Shown piece by piece: positions 30,592 to 39,138 of a stretch of DNA of 55,018 bases. Position 1 is the stretch's first letter; the number at the start of each line of letters is the position of its first letter. This DNA comes from Eleftheria terrae (lineage in GTDB: Bacteria; Pseudomonadota; Gammaproteobacteria; Burkholderiales; Burkholderiaceae_C). The position numbers and the translations under genes were made by a program. The notes beneath the pieces were generated by a model, which was given only the letters and a program-made list of their open reading frames with translations, was not told where the DNA came from and did not search any database. The stretch lies in NCBI RefSeq assembly GCF_030419005.1, contig NZ_CP106950.1:1-55018 (forward strand). The letters run 5' to 3'.

Positions 30592-31296
30592 ATGGCACAC
30601 GGGACCGGAGTAGCAGGGCAGGAGGGCACAGTCACGCCGACCAGCCAAGCCTACGACGAGCTGGAGCGGGCCTATCGGTTCTACAACCGCGAGCTGTTCG
30701 ATGGACGCTTGCCCGACTGCCTTATCACGCTGCAGCGCAAGGGCAAGCGCACGATGGGCTACTTCGCGCCTGACCGGTTTGCCCACCGAGATGGGCTGCT
30801 CTCAGACGAGCTAGCGATGAACCCGATGCATTTCGCTCGCGTCGACCTGGTCGAGGTCCTGCAGACCTTGGTGCACGAGATGACCCACGCGCAGCAAAAG
30901 CACTTCGGACGGCCCAGCCGAGCGGGGTATCACAACCGCGAGTGGGCCGACATGATGAAGGCGATCGGCTTGTACCCAAGTTCCACCGGCGCGCCCGGCG
31001 GCAAGGAGGTAGGTGACAAGATGGCCGATTACGTGATCACGGGTGGGCGGTTCGAGCAAGCGACGAAGCGTCTGCTTGCCGAGGGTTTTGCGGTGTCGTG
31101 GCGCGATGCCGTCGCGGTGGCCGCGCATGGCGACGATGAGGAGGCAAAGCCGCCCAAGGATCGTAGCAATCGGGTCAAGTACACCTGTCCCGATTGCGGC
31201 CTCAACGCCTGGGGTAAGCCGGACATTCAGCTTATGTGCGGAAAGTGCCGTCTTGATCTTCAGCGAGCGGACCGTTCCTTCGCGCGTGACCTGTAA
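30592..31296 (+). CDS. SprT-like zinc metalloprotease
   Basis: 234 residues. RAYRFYNRELFDGRLPDCLI and KRTMGYFAPDRF are the SprT-like lead-in, followed by the HExxH zinc site HEMTH (about 95-99) in LVHEMTHAQQKHFG with a third ligand in GYHNREWADMM. The C-terminus is a zinc ribbon (CPDCG near 199, CGKC near 217). The eukaryotic relative SPRTN cleaves DNA-protein crosslinks. Inserted between virB11 and virB3, its target could be the relaxase or SRAP protein bound to DNA (inference). CAGGAGAG precedes ATG 30592. Confidence 0.88.
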   Translation: MAHGTGVAGQEGTVTPTSQAYDELERAYRFYNRELFDGRLPDCLITLQRKGKRTMGYFAPDRFAHRDGLLSDELAMNPMHFARVDLVEVLQTLVHEMTHAQQKHFGRPSRAGYHNREWADMMKAIGLYPSSTGAPGGKEVGDKMADYVITGGRFEQATKRLLAEGFAVSWRDAVAVAAHGDDEEAKPPKDRSNRVKYTCPDCGLNAWGKPDIQLMCGKCRLDLQRADRSFARDL

Positions 31297-31306
31297 GAAT
31301 TGACAG

Positions 31307-31322
31307 CCCCCTAAAAAGGGGG
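31307..31322 (+). terminator. Hairpin after the sprT-like gene
   Basis: CCCCCT-AAAA-AGGGGG, 10 bases after the stop. There is no T-run, so termination is weak or factor-dependent. Confidence 0.5.
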
Positions 31323-31427
31323 TGGGACTAGCGCCCACGCCCGTAGTGGTGTTAAATAAATCACACTACAAATTGAGGGGATATGACACACGAACGAGGC
31401 GGCCTGCTAGGAACAGGCGCCGTCCGT

Positions 31428-31679
31428 CTATCCGCGCTCGTTGCGGATTGCCTTGTAAAGAGCCTCCTCCAAGGTTTCTTCGTTGACCACCGACACGCCC
31501 GTCTTCTTCAGATTGCGGCGTGCCTTGAACAGCATGTTGCAGAACGCATTGAGGATCTTCGACCGGTCCACGGTGTAGCCGTACTGCTCCTCAAGCTCCC
31601 GCGCGATCTCGTCCAGATCGGCAGCGATCTGCTCTCTCGTCGACCACGATTTGACTGATCGCTTTGGTTTTTTTTCCAT
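31428..31679 (-). CDS. Small basic protein, possible regulator, 83 aa
   Basis: Minus-strand gene inside the + strand transfer region. AAGGGGAG lies directly before ATG 31679, which I prefer over ATG 31712. The product starts MEKKPKRSVKSWSTREQIAA and continues with two or three helices (DLDEIARELEEQYGYTVDRS, KILNAFCNMLFKARRNLKK). Basic N-terminus and size suggest a DNA-binding regulator, perhaps ribbon-helix-helix-like. It divides the relaxase/virB11/sprT unit from the virB3 onward unit. Confidence 0.7.
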   Translation of the reverse strand: MEKKPKRSVKSWSTREQIAADLDEIARELEEQYGYTVDRSKILNAFCNMLFKARRNLKKTGVSVVNEETLEEALYKAIRNERG

Positions 31680-31862
31680 AACTCCCCTTAGCTTGCGCCT
31701 GCCGTTGGCCATCCCCTGGGCGCGCAGACATGGCGCAAAGTCCTGGCGTCAGTATGGATATCTTTCATTACATCTGTCCATGCATTTGTCGTGATAAGGT
31801 GTAGGCAGAGTTCAATGATAGTGACAAAGGACGGTGTTTTGACGCAGTCACAGGGGGCACTT

Positions 31863-32189
31863 ATGTCAGAGGGAAACCAGGCTCCAGGGAGTGACGTGGA
31901 TGTTGCTCTCCAAGACGCCAAGGTCCTCAACGATGAGGATCTCACCGCCGGCTTGCCGTCCAAGTTCTTCTGGGGCGGCATCGTCGCTTCGGTCGCGGTC
32001 GCATTCCTGTTCAAGAGCGTTCCGTGGATTGGACTGCTGTTCGCATTCGTGTATTTCAGCGCCATGTACGGGATTCACAAAGACGATCCCAAGGGCGCAG
32101 ATGGTTGGACGAGCGCCTTGCAGCGACCGTCCCATTGGTCCGGCGCGTCGGCGAGGCGCCGTCGGGTTGTCTACCTTGAAAGGGAGTAG
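31863..32189 (+). CDS. virB3: VirB3/TrbD-like inner-membrane protein
   Basis: 108 residues. Hydrophobic segment about 35-70 (FFWGGIVASVAVAFLFKSVP then WIGLLFAFVYFSAMYGI), flanked by an acidic N-terminus and HKDDPKGADGWTSALQRPSH, in the manner of VirB3/TrbD (short chain, one or two TM segments, conserved 'DP' after them). It anchors to VirB4 in the channel. Assigned by position before VirB2-like and VirB4 genes; the order B3-B2 is the reverse of Agrobacterium. Confidence 0.65.
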   Translation: MSEGNQAPGSDVDVALQDAKVLNDEDLTAGLPSKFFWGGIVASVAVAFLFKSVPWIGLLFAFVYFSAMYGIHKDDPKGADGWTSALQRPSHWSGASARRRRVVYLERE

Positions 32190-32191
32190 TG

Positions 32192-32545
32192 ATGGGTATC
32201 CTTCAGACCATGAAATCTCGGGCCAGCAAACTCGGGCCGCAGCTGGCACCTGGAGCTGCAGTGCTGGCTCTTGCCACCGACGCCATGGCGGGCGAGAGCA
32301 TCGGATCAGCCGGCACTGGGCCGTTCGGAATGATCACCGAGTGGTTGCAGATGCTGGTCGATTTCATGGACGGCCCATTCGGACTGGCCGCCGTGATCAT
32401 CTCGCTGCTCATTGCGTATTGCACCTGGATGTTCGCTCCCAAGGAAGGCATCGTCGGTCCCACGCTGCGCATCGCCGTTGGGGGCATCGTGGTCCTCAAC
32501 GTGGGCGCCTGGATCGCTTCGCTTAGGAGCGGTACGTCCACCTGA
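32192..32545 (+). CDS. virB2: VirB2-like pilin
   Basis: 117 residues. Long leader (ALATDAMAGESIG; signal-peptidase site likely after AMA) followed by two hydrophobic helices (about 55-80, FGLAAVIISLLIAYCTWMF; 88-108, LRIAVGGIVVLNVGAWIASL) joined by a short charged loop APKEG. This is the VirB2/TrbC pilin plan. ATG 32192 follows the virB3 stop by 2 bases. A terminator with an embedded operator follows, which could set pilin levels above those of the later genes. Confidence 0.75.
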   Translation: MGILQTMKSRASKLGPQLAPGAAVLALATDAMAGESIGSAGTGPFGMITEWLQMLVDFMDGPFGLAAVIISLLIAYCTWMFAPKEGIVGPTLRIAVGGIVVLNVGAWIASLRSGTST

Positions 32546-32570
32546 TCAAGCGACGCCGTGGAGTCAACAA

Positions 32571-32605
32571 CCGAGGCTTTAGCGCGCTAAAGACCTCGGT
32601 TTTTT
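32571..32605 (+). terminator. Terminator with an embedded KorB-type operator (site 5)
   Basis: CCGAGG (32571-32576) and CCTCGG (32594-32599) flank CTTTAGCGCGCTAAAG (32577-32592), itself a perfect palindrome, and six T follow (32600-32605). So one 29-base structure is both an intrinsic terminator and an operator of the ParB/KorB type. It lies between virB2 and virB4. Confidence 0.85.
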
Positions 32606-32621
32606 CTATCAGGGAGCGTGA

Positions 32622-35210
32622 ATGAAGAAGGACAAGAAGGTCGGGTCGACGGCCGATTTCTTCGCAGTGGTCGAGCCCTATGGGAAGGACATGTTCCTGA
32701 CCAAGCACGGATCGCTCATGGCTGCCATTGAGCTGAACGGTCAGGACGCAGACGGGCTGATCGATGTCGATCACCGCATGATGACCGGTATCGCGCATGC
32801 GATCTATGGGAAGCTGAACCGGAACATCGTGATCACGCAGTACTACGCCCACTACGATGGCGTCAAAGTCGCCCTGCGGGATCGACCGGATGAGCGCTTT
32901 CAGGTGCTCTCCAAACGCCGAGAGGCTCACCTCAACCAGCAGCGCCTGAGCGGCGCAAGATTGGTCCACTACCTAGAGATCGAGCCTGAGGAGAATCTCA
33001 ACAAGCTCAAGCTCCAGGACCTGTTCCGCCACATCGGCTCTGCAACCTTCGACAAGCGAAGCAGGGCGATCGTGCTCAATCAGCTGTCGCACAACCGCGC
33101 GTTCCTGCTCGAACTAGAAGCGTTGGAGCGGATGGCGTCCATCCTCAACGACGCGTTGGCACAGGTGACAGAGCGCTGGTCCGCCTTGTTCAACGCGTGG
33201 CGCATGTCGCAGGAGGAAACATGGGCGCACATGCGATTCTTGGCTTCGCTCAACCCACGCGCGTTGCAAGAAGGCGTCGCGGAAGGCGTCGCGCCGGAGG
33301 ACCTGGATATCTGCATGTCCGCCGGCGACATCGAGGCTGTGGATCTTGACGGAATGGACGTCCTGAAGCTGCCGGGGCCTGTCAAACGCTACGCCCGTAT
33401 CGCTTCCGTCCGTCGGTTCATCAATCCGGGCGGCAAGGTGCAACCGGGGCTCTGGGCCGCGCATGACAACGCGCCGGCCAAGCTCTCTGGGAACTACGTT
33501 TTGATGACGCGCTGGAAGCCTCTAACGGAGGCACAACGCTGGTGGATGTTCCAGCGCAAGAACCTCGCGCTTGAACGCGCAAGCATCAACTTCTTTGACA
33601 TGCTCAAGGGGGGTGAGGATCGGAGCGTCTTGGAGAAACAGGCCACCATGAAGCCCAGCCTCAAGAAGATGATGGAGGAGCTGGGAGCGGCTGAAGGTCT
33701 GCCGGTTCTGTGGGGAACCGGAGACGGCTACGTGATTGCATTCGGCGACAAGCCAGGACCCATCCGCGCAACGGCTCTTGCCTTGCAGACGGCCTGCAGC
33801 AATGCACGGGTCAACCTGATCTGGGAAACGGTCAGCATCGACCGTGCGTTCAAGGCCTTGCAGCCAGGCCAACGCATCGAGAGCAATCGCACCTTGAACC
33901 TGACGAGCGAGCAGTTCGGCGCGGCCTCCCTGGTGTACCGAGCGCACATCGGGCAGCCCGTGGTCAAGGACCTGCGCGGGGAGGAGGCGCTGTATGTTCT
34001 TACCTCGAAAGACGGCACACCGTTTCACTACTCTCCATGGATCGGCGGGCGCGCCATGGTCATCGGAATCGGGCCCATCCGGACCGGCAAGACGTTCACC
34101 AAGAACACCACAGCTGCGCATAGCCTGAAGTACGGCGGACTGTATCGGGCAGTCGACGTCGATCCCGGGTCGGAGCCACTGGCGCATGCGCTCAACGACG
34201 GCAAGGGCATCTTCCGGGTGAGCAATGAGGCGGGCCACGGATACAACTTCTTCGCGTCCTACAAGGGCCCCGGCGATGACCGGTTCAAGGCGCACGCTAC
34301 GGCGCTGCTCTTGGAGATGCTCAAAGCCAATGATGCAAGAGACGATCAAAGCCTGACGCCGACCGAGCAAGACCAGCTCGACGAGGCACTCGAAACCATC
34401 CTGTCCAGGAAAGGGGACAAGACCCTCTCGCACCTGGTCGCCTTGCTGCCGGCGCCGCTGCGCCGCAAGTTCGCGCGGTGGGTGCGTGCCCGTCCGAATG
34501 ATCTCTCAGCAGTAAACGGACGGTACGCCCACCTGTTTGATGCGGACGAAGACGCCATCGGAACGCTGGATGCGTCGATCGGCATCTTCAACTTGCAAGC
34601 GTTACGCAACGACAAGCGCGCCATCAACCCCGTGTTGATGGAAATGCTGTACCGCATCCGAACCTCGTTCGAGGACCCGAGCCGCCGGCACTTGCCCAAG
34701 CAGGTGGACATCGACGAAGCGCACGTTCCATTGGCGATTGACTACTTCGCTGACGAGGTGGTGAACAACATCAGAACGTGGGGTAAGTGGTACGCCTCAG
34801 TGCAGATGTGGAGTCAGTCCCCGCAGGAGTTCGCAACCCTCAAACACTGGCCGGCCATCCGTTCCGCGTGTACCACCTTCTGGTTCATGGCGGACGCGAA
34901 GATGGATGAGCAGCTGTACCAGCGCACCTTCGGGTTGTCCGCAGGTCAATGCAAGGCCATCCGCGAACTCGTGCCCAAGCGGGAGGCGTTTATCTGGCAG
35001 CCGGAACTTGATGTGAGCAAGATCGTTGTGCTCGACGTCGAGGACGAGCAGAAGGTCATCAACTCGTCGTCCCCCTACGAGGCTTCTATCCGCGACAAGT
35101 ACGTCAAGGCTTACGGCTGGCAGGAAGGCCTGCGGCTCGCTGTTGAACACCTGATCCACGGACGAGAACCTGTGCTACCCCCGCCGGCGGACCTGCGCAA
35201 GGCGGCTTGA
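32622..35210 (+). CDS. virB4: VirB4-family secretion ATPase
   Basis: 862 residues, normal for VirB4/TrbE. Walker A GIGPIRTGKT (about 483-492), Walker B QVDIDEAH (about 693-700), and the conserved TTFWFMADAKMDEQLYQRTF and SAGQCKAIRELVPKREAF segments near the C-terminus. The N-terminal half contains the VirB4 N-domain (FLTKHGSLMAAIELNGQDAD). It energises pilus assembly and substrate transfer at the inner membrane. GGGAGCG lies 6 bases before ATG 32622, directly after the terminator/operator. Confidence 0.95.
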   Translation: MKKDKKVGSTADFFAVVEPYGKDMFLTKHGSLMAAIELNGQDADGLIDVDHRMMTGIAHAIYGKLNRNIVITQYYAHYDGVKVALRDRPDERFQVLSKRREAHLNQQRLSGARLVHYLEIEPEENLNKLKLQDLFRHIGSATFDKRSRAIVLNQLSHNRAFLLELEALERMASILNDALAQVTERWSALFNAWRMSQEETWAHMRFLASLNPRALQEGVAEGVAPEDLDICMSAGDIEAVDLDGMDVLKLPGPVKRYARIASVRRFINPGGKVQPGLWAAHDNAPAKLSGNYVLMTRWKPLTEAQRWWMFQRKNLALERASINFFDMLKGGEDRSVLEKQATMKPSLKKMMEELGAAEGLPVLWGTGDGYVIAFGDKPGPIRATALALQTACSNARVNLIWETVSIDRAFKALQPGQRIESNRTLNLTSEQFGAASLVYRAHIGQPVVKDLRGEEALYVLTSKDGTPFHYSPWIGGRAMVIGIGPIRTGKTFTKNTTAAHSLKYGGLYRAVDVDPGSEPLAHALNDGKGIFRVSNEAGHGYNFFASYKGPGDDRFKAHATALLLEMLKANDARDDQSLTPTEQDQLDEALETILSRKGDKTLSHLVALLPAPLRRKFARWVRARPNDLSAVNGRYAHLFDADEDAIGTLDASIGIFNLQALRNDKRAINPVLMEMLYRIRTSFEDPSRRHLPKQVDIDEAHVPLAIDYFADEVVNNIRTWGKWYASVQMWSQSPQEFATLKHWPAIRSACTTFWFMADAKMDEQLYQRTFGLSAGQCKAIRELVPKREAFIWQPELDVSKIVVLDVEDEQKVINSSSPYEASIRDKYVKAYGWQEGLRLAVEHLIHGREPVLPPPADLRKAA

Positions 35211-35229
35211 TCTTCGAAAGGAGCTTTTC

Positions 35230-36078
35230 ATGACTCGCGGTATGACACACGCTATGCGGCGCGGCCTGTTTGCCGTGTCGCTTGTCCTCCTGACTGGTTT
35301 GGGGGCTGTGGCGCCCAAACCAGCCCAGGCCCAGATCCCAACTACGGACATCCTGACAAACACGCAGCTGACCATCGACTACGGCAACCAGATGAACCAG
35401 TACGCAGAGCTGGTTGACCAGTACACGCAGCAGCTGGAGGACTACCAACTGCAGTTGCAGAACCTGCAGCAGCTGCCCGGGACGATCCGGGCACAGGTGC
35501 GCAACCGCTTCTCACATCAGCTCACCAGCACTCATCAGGACTATGGCCTCTCCTACCTGAATCAGTACATCCGCCTCAATCCCGCCGCGGGCAGCTACTA
35601 CCCGCAGTTGGAGTCGATGTTGAAGACCGCGCTCACGGTGGTTCCGCGCACCATGAACGCACTGAACCTCGACATGGAGGCACTGGACCTCCCGCAGGAC
35701 CTGAGCAACCCTGTGTGGAAACGCGCCTACACCGACCGCATCCAGTATGAGCGGCTGTTGGATGACCATCGCGCCCTTGCGCTACAGCGGCAGAACGCCC
35801 AGGAGCGCGCCCAGGAGGCGGCCGCGATCACCTCTCAGATGCAAGCGCTCCCTGACAACAACACGGTTGGCGCGATTCAGCTGCTGGCAGCCCAGAACAG
35901 CCTCACGTACATGCAGAACGAGGAATTGCTGAAAGCGAACGCACTGCTCGCGAAGCCCATCCAGCAGAAGGAGGCCGAGATTCTCGCCAACCGAGAGGCC
36001 CGGCGTCAGCTGGAGCTGGAGAGGGTCAAGCGAGCGCAGGTCCGCAGCTACACGATGAGCATCAACGAAACGCCTTGA
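35230..36078 (+). CDS. virB5: VirB5/TrbJ-like minor pilus protein
   Basis: 282 residues. Signal peptide with cleavage after AQA (GLGAVAPKPAQAQIP). The mature chain is long and helical with coiled-coil stretches (QYAELVDQYTQQLEDYQLQL, QERAQEAAAITSQMQALPDN), as in VirB5/TrbJ, which sits at the pilus tip. GAAAGGAGC is before ATG 35230. 27 bases separate it from the lipoprotein gene. Confidence 0.85.
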   Translation: MTRGMTHAMRRGLFAVSLVLLTGLGAVAPKPAQAQIPTTDILTNTQLTIDYGNQMNQYAELVDQYTQQLEDYQLQLQNLQQLPGTIRAQVRNRFSHQLTSTHQDYGLSYLNQYIRLNPAAGSYYPQLESMLKTALTVVPRTMNALNLDMEALDLPQDLSNPVWKRAYTDRIQYERLLDDHRALALQRQNAQERAQEAAAITSQMQALPDNNTVGAIQLLAAQNSLTYMQNEELLKANALLAKPIQQKEAEILANREARRQLELERVKRAQVRSYTMSINETP

Positions 36079-36105
36079 AGGCGCGCAAGCAAACGGAGCA
36101 CGAAT

Positions 36106-36381
36106 ATGCACCACCGAACCGCCATCGTGATGCTGGCGCTACTCGCTGCCGGCTGCGACAAGGCCCCCGAGTCCTCCAACAAGCCGGTCGAAAGCCTCAG
36201 CTACGAGGAGAAGCAGGCCATCGTCGAGCAGTGCGATAAGAGCGGCAAGCTGGCCACCGACAGCTACTGCAAGGAAGTGGTTCACGTCTACAGCAAGGAA
36301 CGCCATGACCGGAAAGAGCAGGAGCGGGTGTCCAAGGTCCGCAACCGCACGCCGGTGACGACCGTGAACGAAAGCCCGTAA
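36106..36381 (+). CDS. Lipoprotein, probable entry-exclusion (EexN/TrbK-like)
   Basis: 91 residues with a lipobox LAAGC; Cys20 would be lipidated. The mature part has EEKQAIVEQCDKSGKLATDS and YCKEVVHVYSKERHDRKEQE; the paired Cys in helices and the position between virB5 and virB6 match EexN of IncN and TrbK of IncP, which block entry of a second like plasmid. VirB7 also is a short lipoprotein, but lacks this charged helical plan. Confidence 0.65.
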   Translation: MHHRTAIVMLALLAAGCDKAPESSNKPVESLSYEEKQAIVEQCDKSGKLATDSYCKEVVHVYSKERHDRKEQERVSKVRNRTPVTTVNESP

Positions 36382-36424
36382 GGGCCTCGTCCTCTCCAAA
36401 AGCGGCTCCAAAGGGCCGCACATT

Positions 36425-36468
36425 GAACGTACATTTGTATTGACAAATGTACGTTCAACTCATATAAA
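36425..36468 (+). promoter_or_regulatory. virB6 promoter with a 14-bp-arm palindrome
   Basis: GAACGTACATTTGT (36425-36438) and ACAAATGTACGTTC (36443-36456) form a perfect inverted repeat. The -35 TTGACA (36440-36445) lies across its centre; 17 bases later is TATAAA (36463-36468). So a strong promoter is nested in an operator. Each arm matches 11 of 14 positions of the LexA2-type motif, so SOS control is possible but unproven. Confidence 0.8.
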
Positions 36469-36485
36469 CACGGTCAGGGGGAACG

Positions 36486-37493
36486 ATGCTTACTCGCGTG
36501 CTTTGCTCAGGGATCTTCAGGCAGCGGACTGCGGCAACAGCAGCTCTGCTGCCTGTTCTTTTCGGCGGGCCGACGCTCGCCTGGGCTCAGGACCACGGCG
36601 ACCCGAACACGATCGTCACCGGGTGGAATCGCTTCATCGCGAGTGTCACAGCGCTGACGAACGCTGCCATCACTTCCGCGGCGTTCGTCTCGATGGTCGA
36701 CATCATGTGGATGACCTTCGCGTTGGTGCTCACCATCTGGACCGCGATGGAGTACATGTTCAAGAAGGCGGATGTGCTGGACATCCTCACCGTGGCGCTG
36801 CTCATGCTGATGACCCGGGTCTTGATGGCGTCCTACCCGACTCTGACCACGGCAATTTGGCAGGCTGGGATCGGGTATTCCTCTGCTCTACAGCAGGCGA
36901 TGCTGGGCAACGACGCCCTCTTCTTTGCGCCGCAATTTCTCACCGCGGTGGCCCAGTCAATTACGTTTCCGTCGCTGCCCACGCTGGACGTCGGAGAAGC
37001 GTTGGCTCTCGCGCTTAACCTGTTTGTGCTCGGCTTGGTCATCTTTCTCTTGAGCGTGATGTCCTACCTCGTGGCTATGTGGGGATTCTGGGGTTTCACT
37101 CTCGCCAAACTCATTGGCCTTACCTTCATCCCGTTCCTGCTGTACCAGCGGCTGGCGTTTCTCTTCGACGGCTGGCTGCGGTTCTTCCTGGGATTCGTCG
37201 TCTATTACATGGTGGCACGCCTGAACCTCGTGCTGGTGGTTTGCGCCATCGCCCTCTACTTCGGCGTATCGATGCCACCCAGCATTACCGAGGTCCGCCC
37301 AACCGCCATTCCGGAAATATCTCAGCTCAGCGAGTTGATCGGTCTCCTGACCTTCGCAGTCATTGGCATTCTGGCGTTGTTCTCCACCGGCCGGTTCGCT
37401 TCCACGATTCTGTCCGGCGCTGGCGGCGGCGGCATGGGGATGGCTGCGCACGGTGCCGCGCGATCGCTGGCGAAAGCAGCCCTGGGCAAATGA
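36486..37493 (+). CDS. virB6: VirB6/TrbL-like inner-membrane channel protein
   Basis: 335 residues. N-terminal signal-like segment, then five or six transmembrane helices (about 60-85, 90-115, 155-185, 190-215, 220-250, 275-295), with the central conserved Trp/Phe-rich part LVAMWGFWGFTLAKLIGLTF. The Gly-rich C-terminus GAGGGGMGMAAHG is common in TrbL/VirB6. GGGGGAACG precedes ATG 36486. It is the first gene after its own regulated promoter. Confidence 0.88.
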   Translation: MLTRVLCSGIFRQRTAATAALLPVLFGGPTLAWAQDHGDPNTIVTGWNRFIASVTALTNAAITSAAFVSMVDIMWMTFALVLTIWTAMEYMFKKADVLDILTVALLMLMTRVLMASYPTLTTAIWQAGIGYSSALQQAMLGNDALFFAPQFLTAVAQSITFPSLPTLDVGEALALALNLFVLGLVIFLLSVMSYLVAMWGFWGFTLAKLIGLTFIPFLLYQRLAFLFDGWLRFFLGFVVYYMVARLNLVLVVCAIALYFGVSMPPSITEVRPTAIPEISQLSELIGLLTFAVIGILALFSTGRFASTILSGAGGGGMGMAAHGAARSLAKAALGK

Positions 37494-37507
37494 ATATGGA
37501 GCAACAC

Positions 37508-38317
37508 ATGCAGAAAGCACGGCCCATTCAACCCGGTGGGTTGATGGATCAACAAGAGTACCAAACGGGACTGAAGAAAGGTCGCTATGCGGCGACACAA
37601 GCATTTCTCCGGGCTTCTAGGAATATAGGAGCCATCCGCGAGTTCATTCTGCTCGCGTTGCTCATATTTGTTACTTTTGCGTGGTATCGAGCGGACGAAC
37701 GCTTCGCGAACAACGTGCGCGTCGCGTGGGTCAAGCTCATGCCGGATGGCACCACCTCGGTGGAGTACGCCGACGAGTCGACCAAGATCGATTTCTTTCC
37801 TGCAACGGTCGAGTCAAAGCTCAGTGAATATGTTGAGCGCCGTTTCAGCAAGCTGCGCAAGTCAATTGACGCGGACTACGGCTTTGCGAACTTGTTGATG
37901 TCGGACAAGTTGTCGAAGGAATTCACAGATCCCAATGGATACAACGCAGCAGAGGTTTCAGCGCGATTGGCAAATTGCGACGGATGCAACGAGACTCAGG
38001 TGACAGTTCGGAATCTGCAATCCATCGACAAAGATCCGTTGCCGAAAAGTAAGAAGGACTATCTGTTCACGACGCTGGCTTTTGTCAGGGTAAAAGAGAC
38101 GAATAAAGACCATCAGGTGGTGGACTGCAAAAATCAGATTATCACCTTGATCTGGACCTTCCGGCCTACGGAGAAAATCGTCGCCCGACGTGCTGAGCTT
38201 CGCTACAACCCTATTGGCATAGAAATTGACCGCGAATCTGTACGCGACGATCCGACGCCGGTGAATATCAAAGAGTGCACGAAGAACGAAACGGACAAAT
38301 CCAGGGAGCAATCATGA
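37508..38317 (+). CDS. virB8: VirB8/TrbF-like inner-membrane protein
   Basis: 269 residues. One transmembrane segment near residues 40-60 (REFILLALLIFVTFAWYR), then a periplasmic NTF2-like domain (RVAWVKLMPDGTTSVEYADE, DYLFTTLAFVRVKETNKDHQ), ending in charged residues. I chose ATG 37508 (GGAG 6 bases upstream); ATG 37490, which overlaps the virB6 stop, would add 6 residues. Its stop overlaps virB9. Base composition is lower in GC here than in neighbours. Confidence 0.75.
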   Translation: MQKARPIQPGGLMDQQEYQTGLKKGRYAATQAFLRASRNIGAIREFILLALLIFVTFAWYRADERFANNVRVAWVKLMPDGTTSVEYADESTKIDFFPATVESKLSEYVERRFSKLRKSIDADYGFANLLMSDKLSKEFTDPNGYNAAEVSARLANCDGCNETQVTVRNLQSIDKDPLPKSKKDYLFTTLAFVRVKETNKDHQVVDCKNQIITLIWTFRPTEKIVARRAELRYNPIGIEIDRESVRDDPTPVNIKECTKNETDKSREQS

Positions 38318-39138
38318 AAGCAGCAGTCATCAAAACTCTCGCAGTCGCTACTCTCGCCGCGTTCGCTGGCGCTGCAGCTCATGGGCAGGAGGTGCAGCGG
38401 TGTGCCGTCTACAACTGGAAACCTGGGGACATCATCCCGCTCAAGGCGACCATGTACATGCATACCTCGGTGACGCTGCCGGAGGAAAGCCAGGACGTTC
38501 TGTGGGCCGCGAAGGAGATGTGGGAGACCGAGTTCATCAAGAACCGGATCTTCACGAAACCGTTGTCCAACACCGAGCAGGGCAAAGAGACCACGATCAC
38601 GGCAGTTGGAATGAGTGGCAACAGCTACGAGTTCCGGGTTGTCCGGGTGCCACGCGGCAAGCTCGCCAGTCACTGCCTGATCGTCACGACCAGCGGTGCC
38701 ATGGTCAACCGCGCCAACTGGGAGAGTCGCGACAGTCAGCATATGGCGCAGGTCCAGGCGTTGACGGCGCAGATCGCGCGTCTGCAAGCTGACAAGGTCG
38801 CCGCGGACCGAGAAGGCGAACGCAAGACCCGTGAGGCGCTCAAGCTGTACCGTGCCGCGGTCAATTCGAACTACGAGTGGAGCGGCGCTGAAGGCTGGTA
38901 TGCCGGCGGAGGATCGGTGGTTGAAGCCGTCCACGACGACGGCCGTATGACCTACGTGAAGCTCAAGCATGACAACTTTGGCCTGATGTCCATCTTGGGC
39001 GAGATTGACGGCAAGCAGGAGATCCTGGAGGCCAAGTACGAACCCTCCACGCGGACGTACACGATCAATGGCATCTTCCCGCGCTTCAAGATGCGGGCCG
39101 GCAACTCCGAGCTGACGATCAGCCGCAAAGGGGCATGA
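38314..39138 (+). CDS. virB9: VirB9/TrbG-like outer-membrane-complex protein
   Basis: 274 residues. ATG 38314 overlaps the virB8 stop. Signal peptide (TLAAFAGAAAHGQEV). N-terminal beta domain (GDIIPLKATMYMHTSVTLPE, YEFRVVRVPRGKLASHCLIV), a helical linker (about 145-185), and a C-terminal domain MTYVKLKHDNFGLMSILGEI, YTINGIFPRFKMRAGNSELT that fits the VirB9/TrbG C-terminal beta domain binding VirB7 and VirB10. Confidence 0.85.
   Translation: MKAAVIKTLAVATLAAFAGAAAHGQEVQRCAVYNWKPGDIIPLKATMYMHTSVTLPEESQDVLWAAKEMWETEFIKNRIFTKPLSNTEQGKETTITAVGMSGNSYEFRVVRVPRGKLASHCLIVTTSGAMVNRANWESRDSQHMAQVQALTAQIARLQADKVAADREGERKTREALKLYRAAVNSNYEWSGAEGWYAGGGSVVEAVHDDGRMTYVKLKHDNFGLMSILGEIDGKQEILEAKYEPSTRTYTINGIFPRFKMRAGNSELTISRKGA

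Noticed and set aside
31329..31381. GTAGTG...CACTAC inverted repeat with an AT-rich centre as a promoter or attachment site
   Set aside because: Arms are short and imperfect and no gene start fits; left unassigned.
31383..31658. + strand frame starting with a good TTGAGGGGAT ribosome site opposite the 31428-31679 minus-strand gene
   Set aside because: The minus-strand product is far more protein-like (charged helices, strong ribosome site); the + frame is its antisense shadow.
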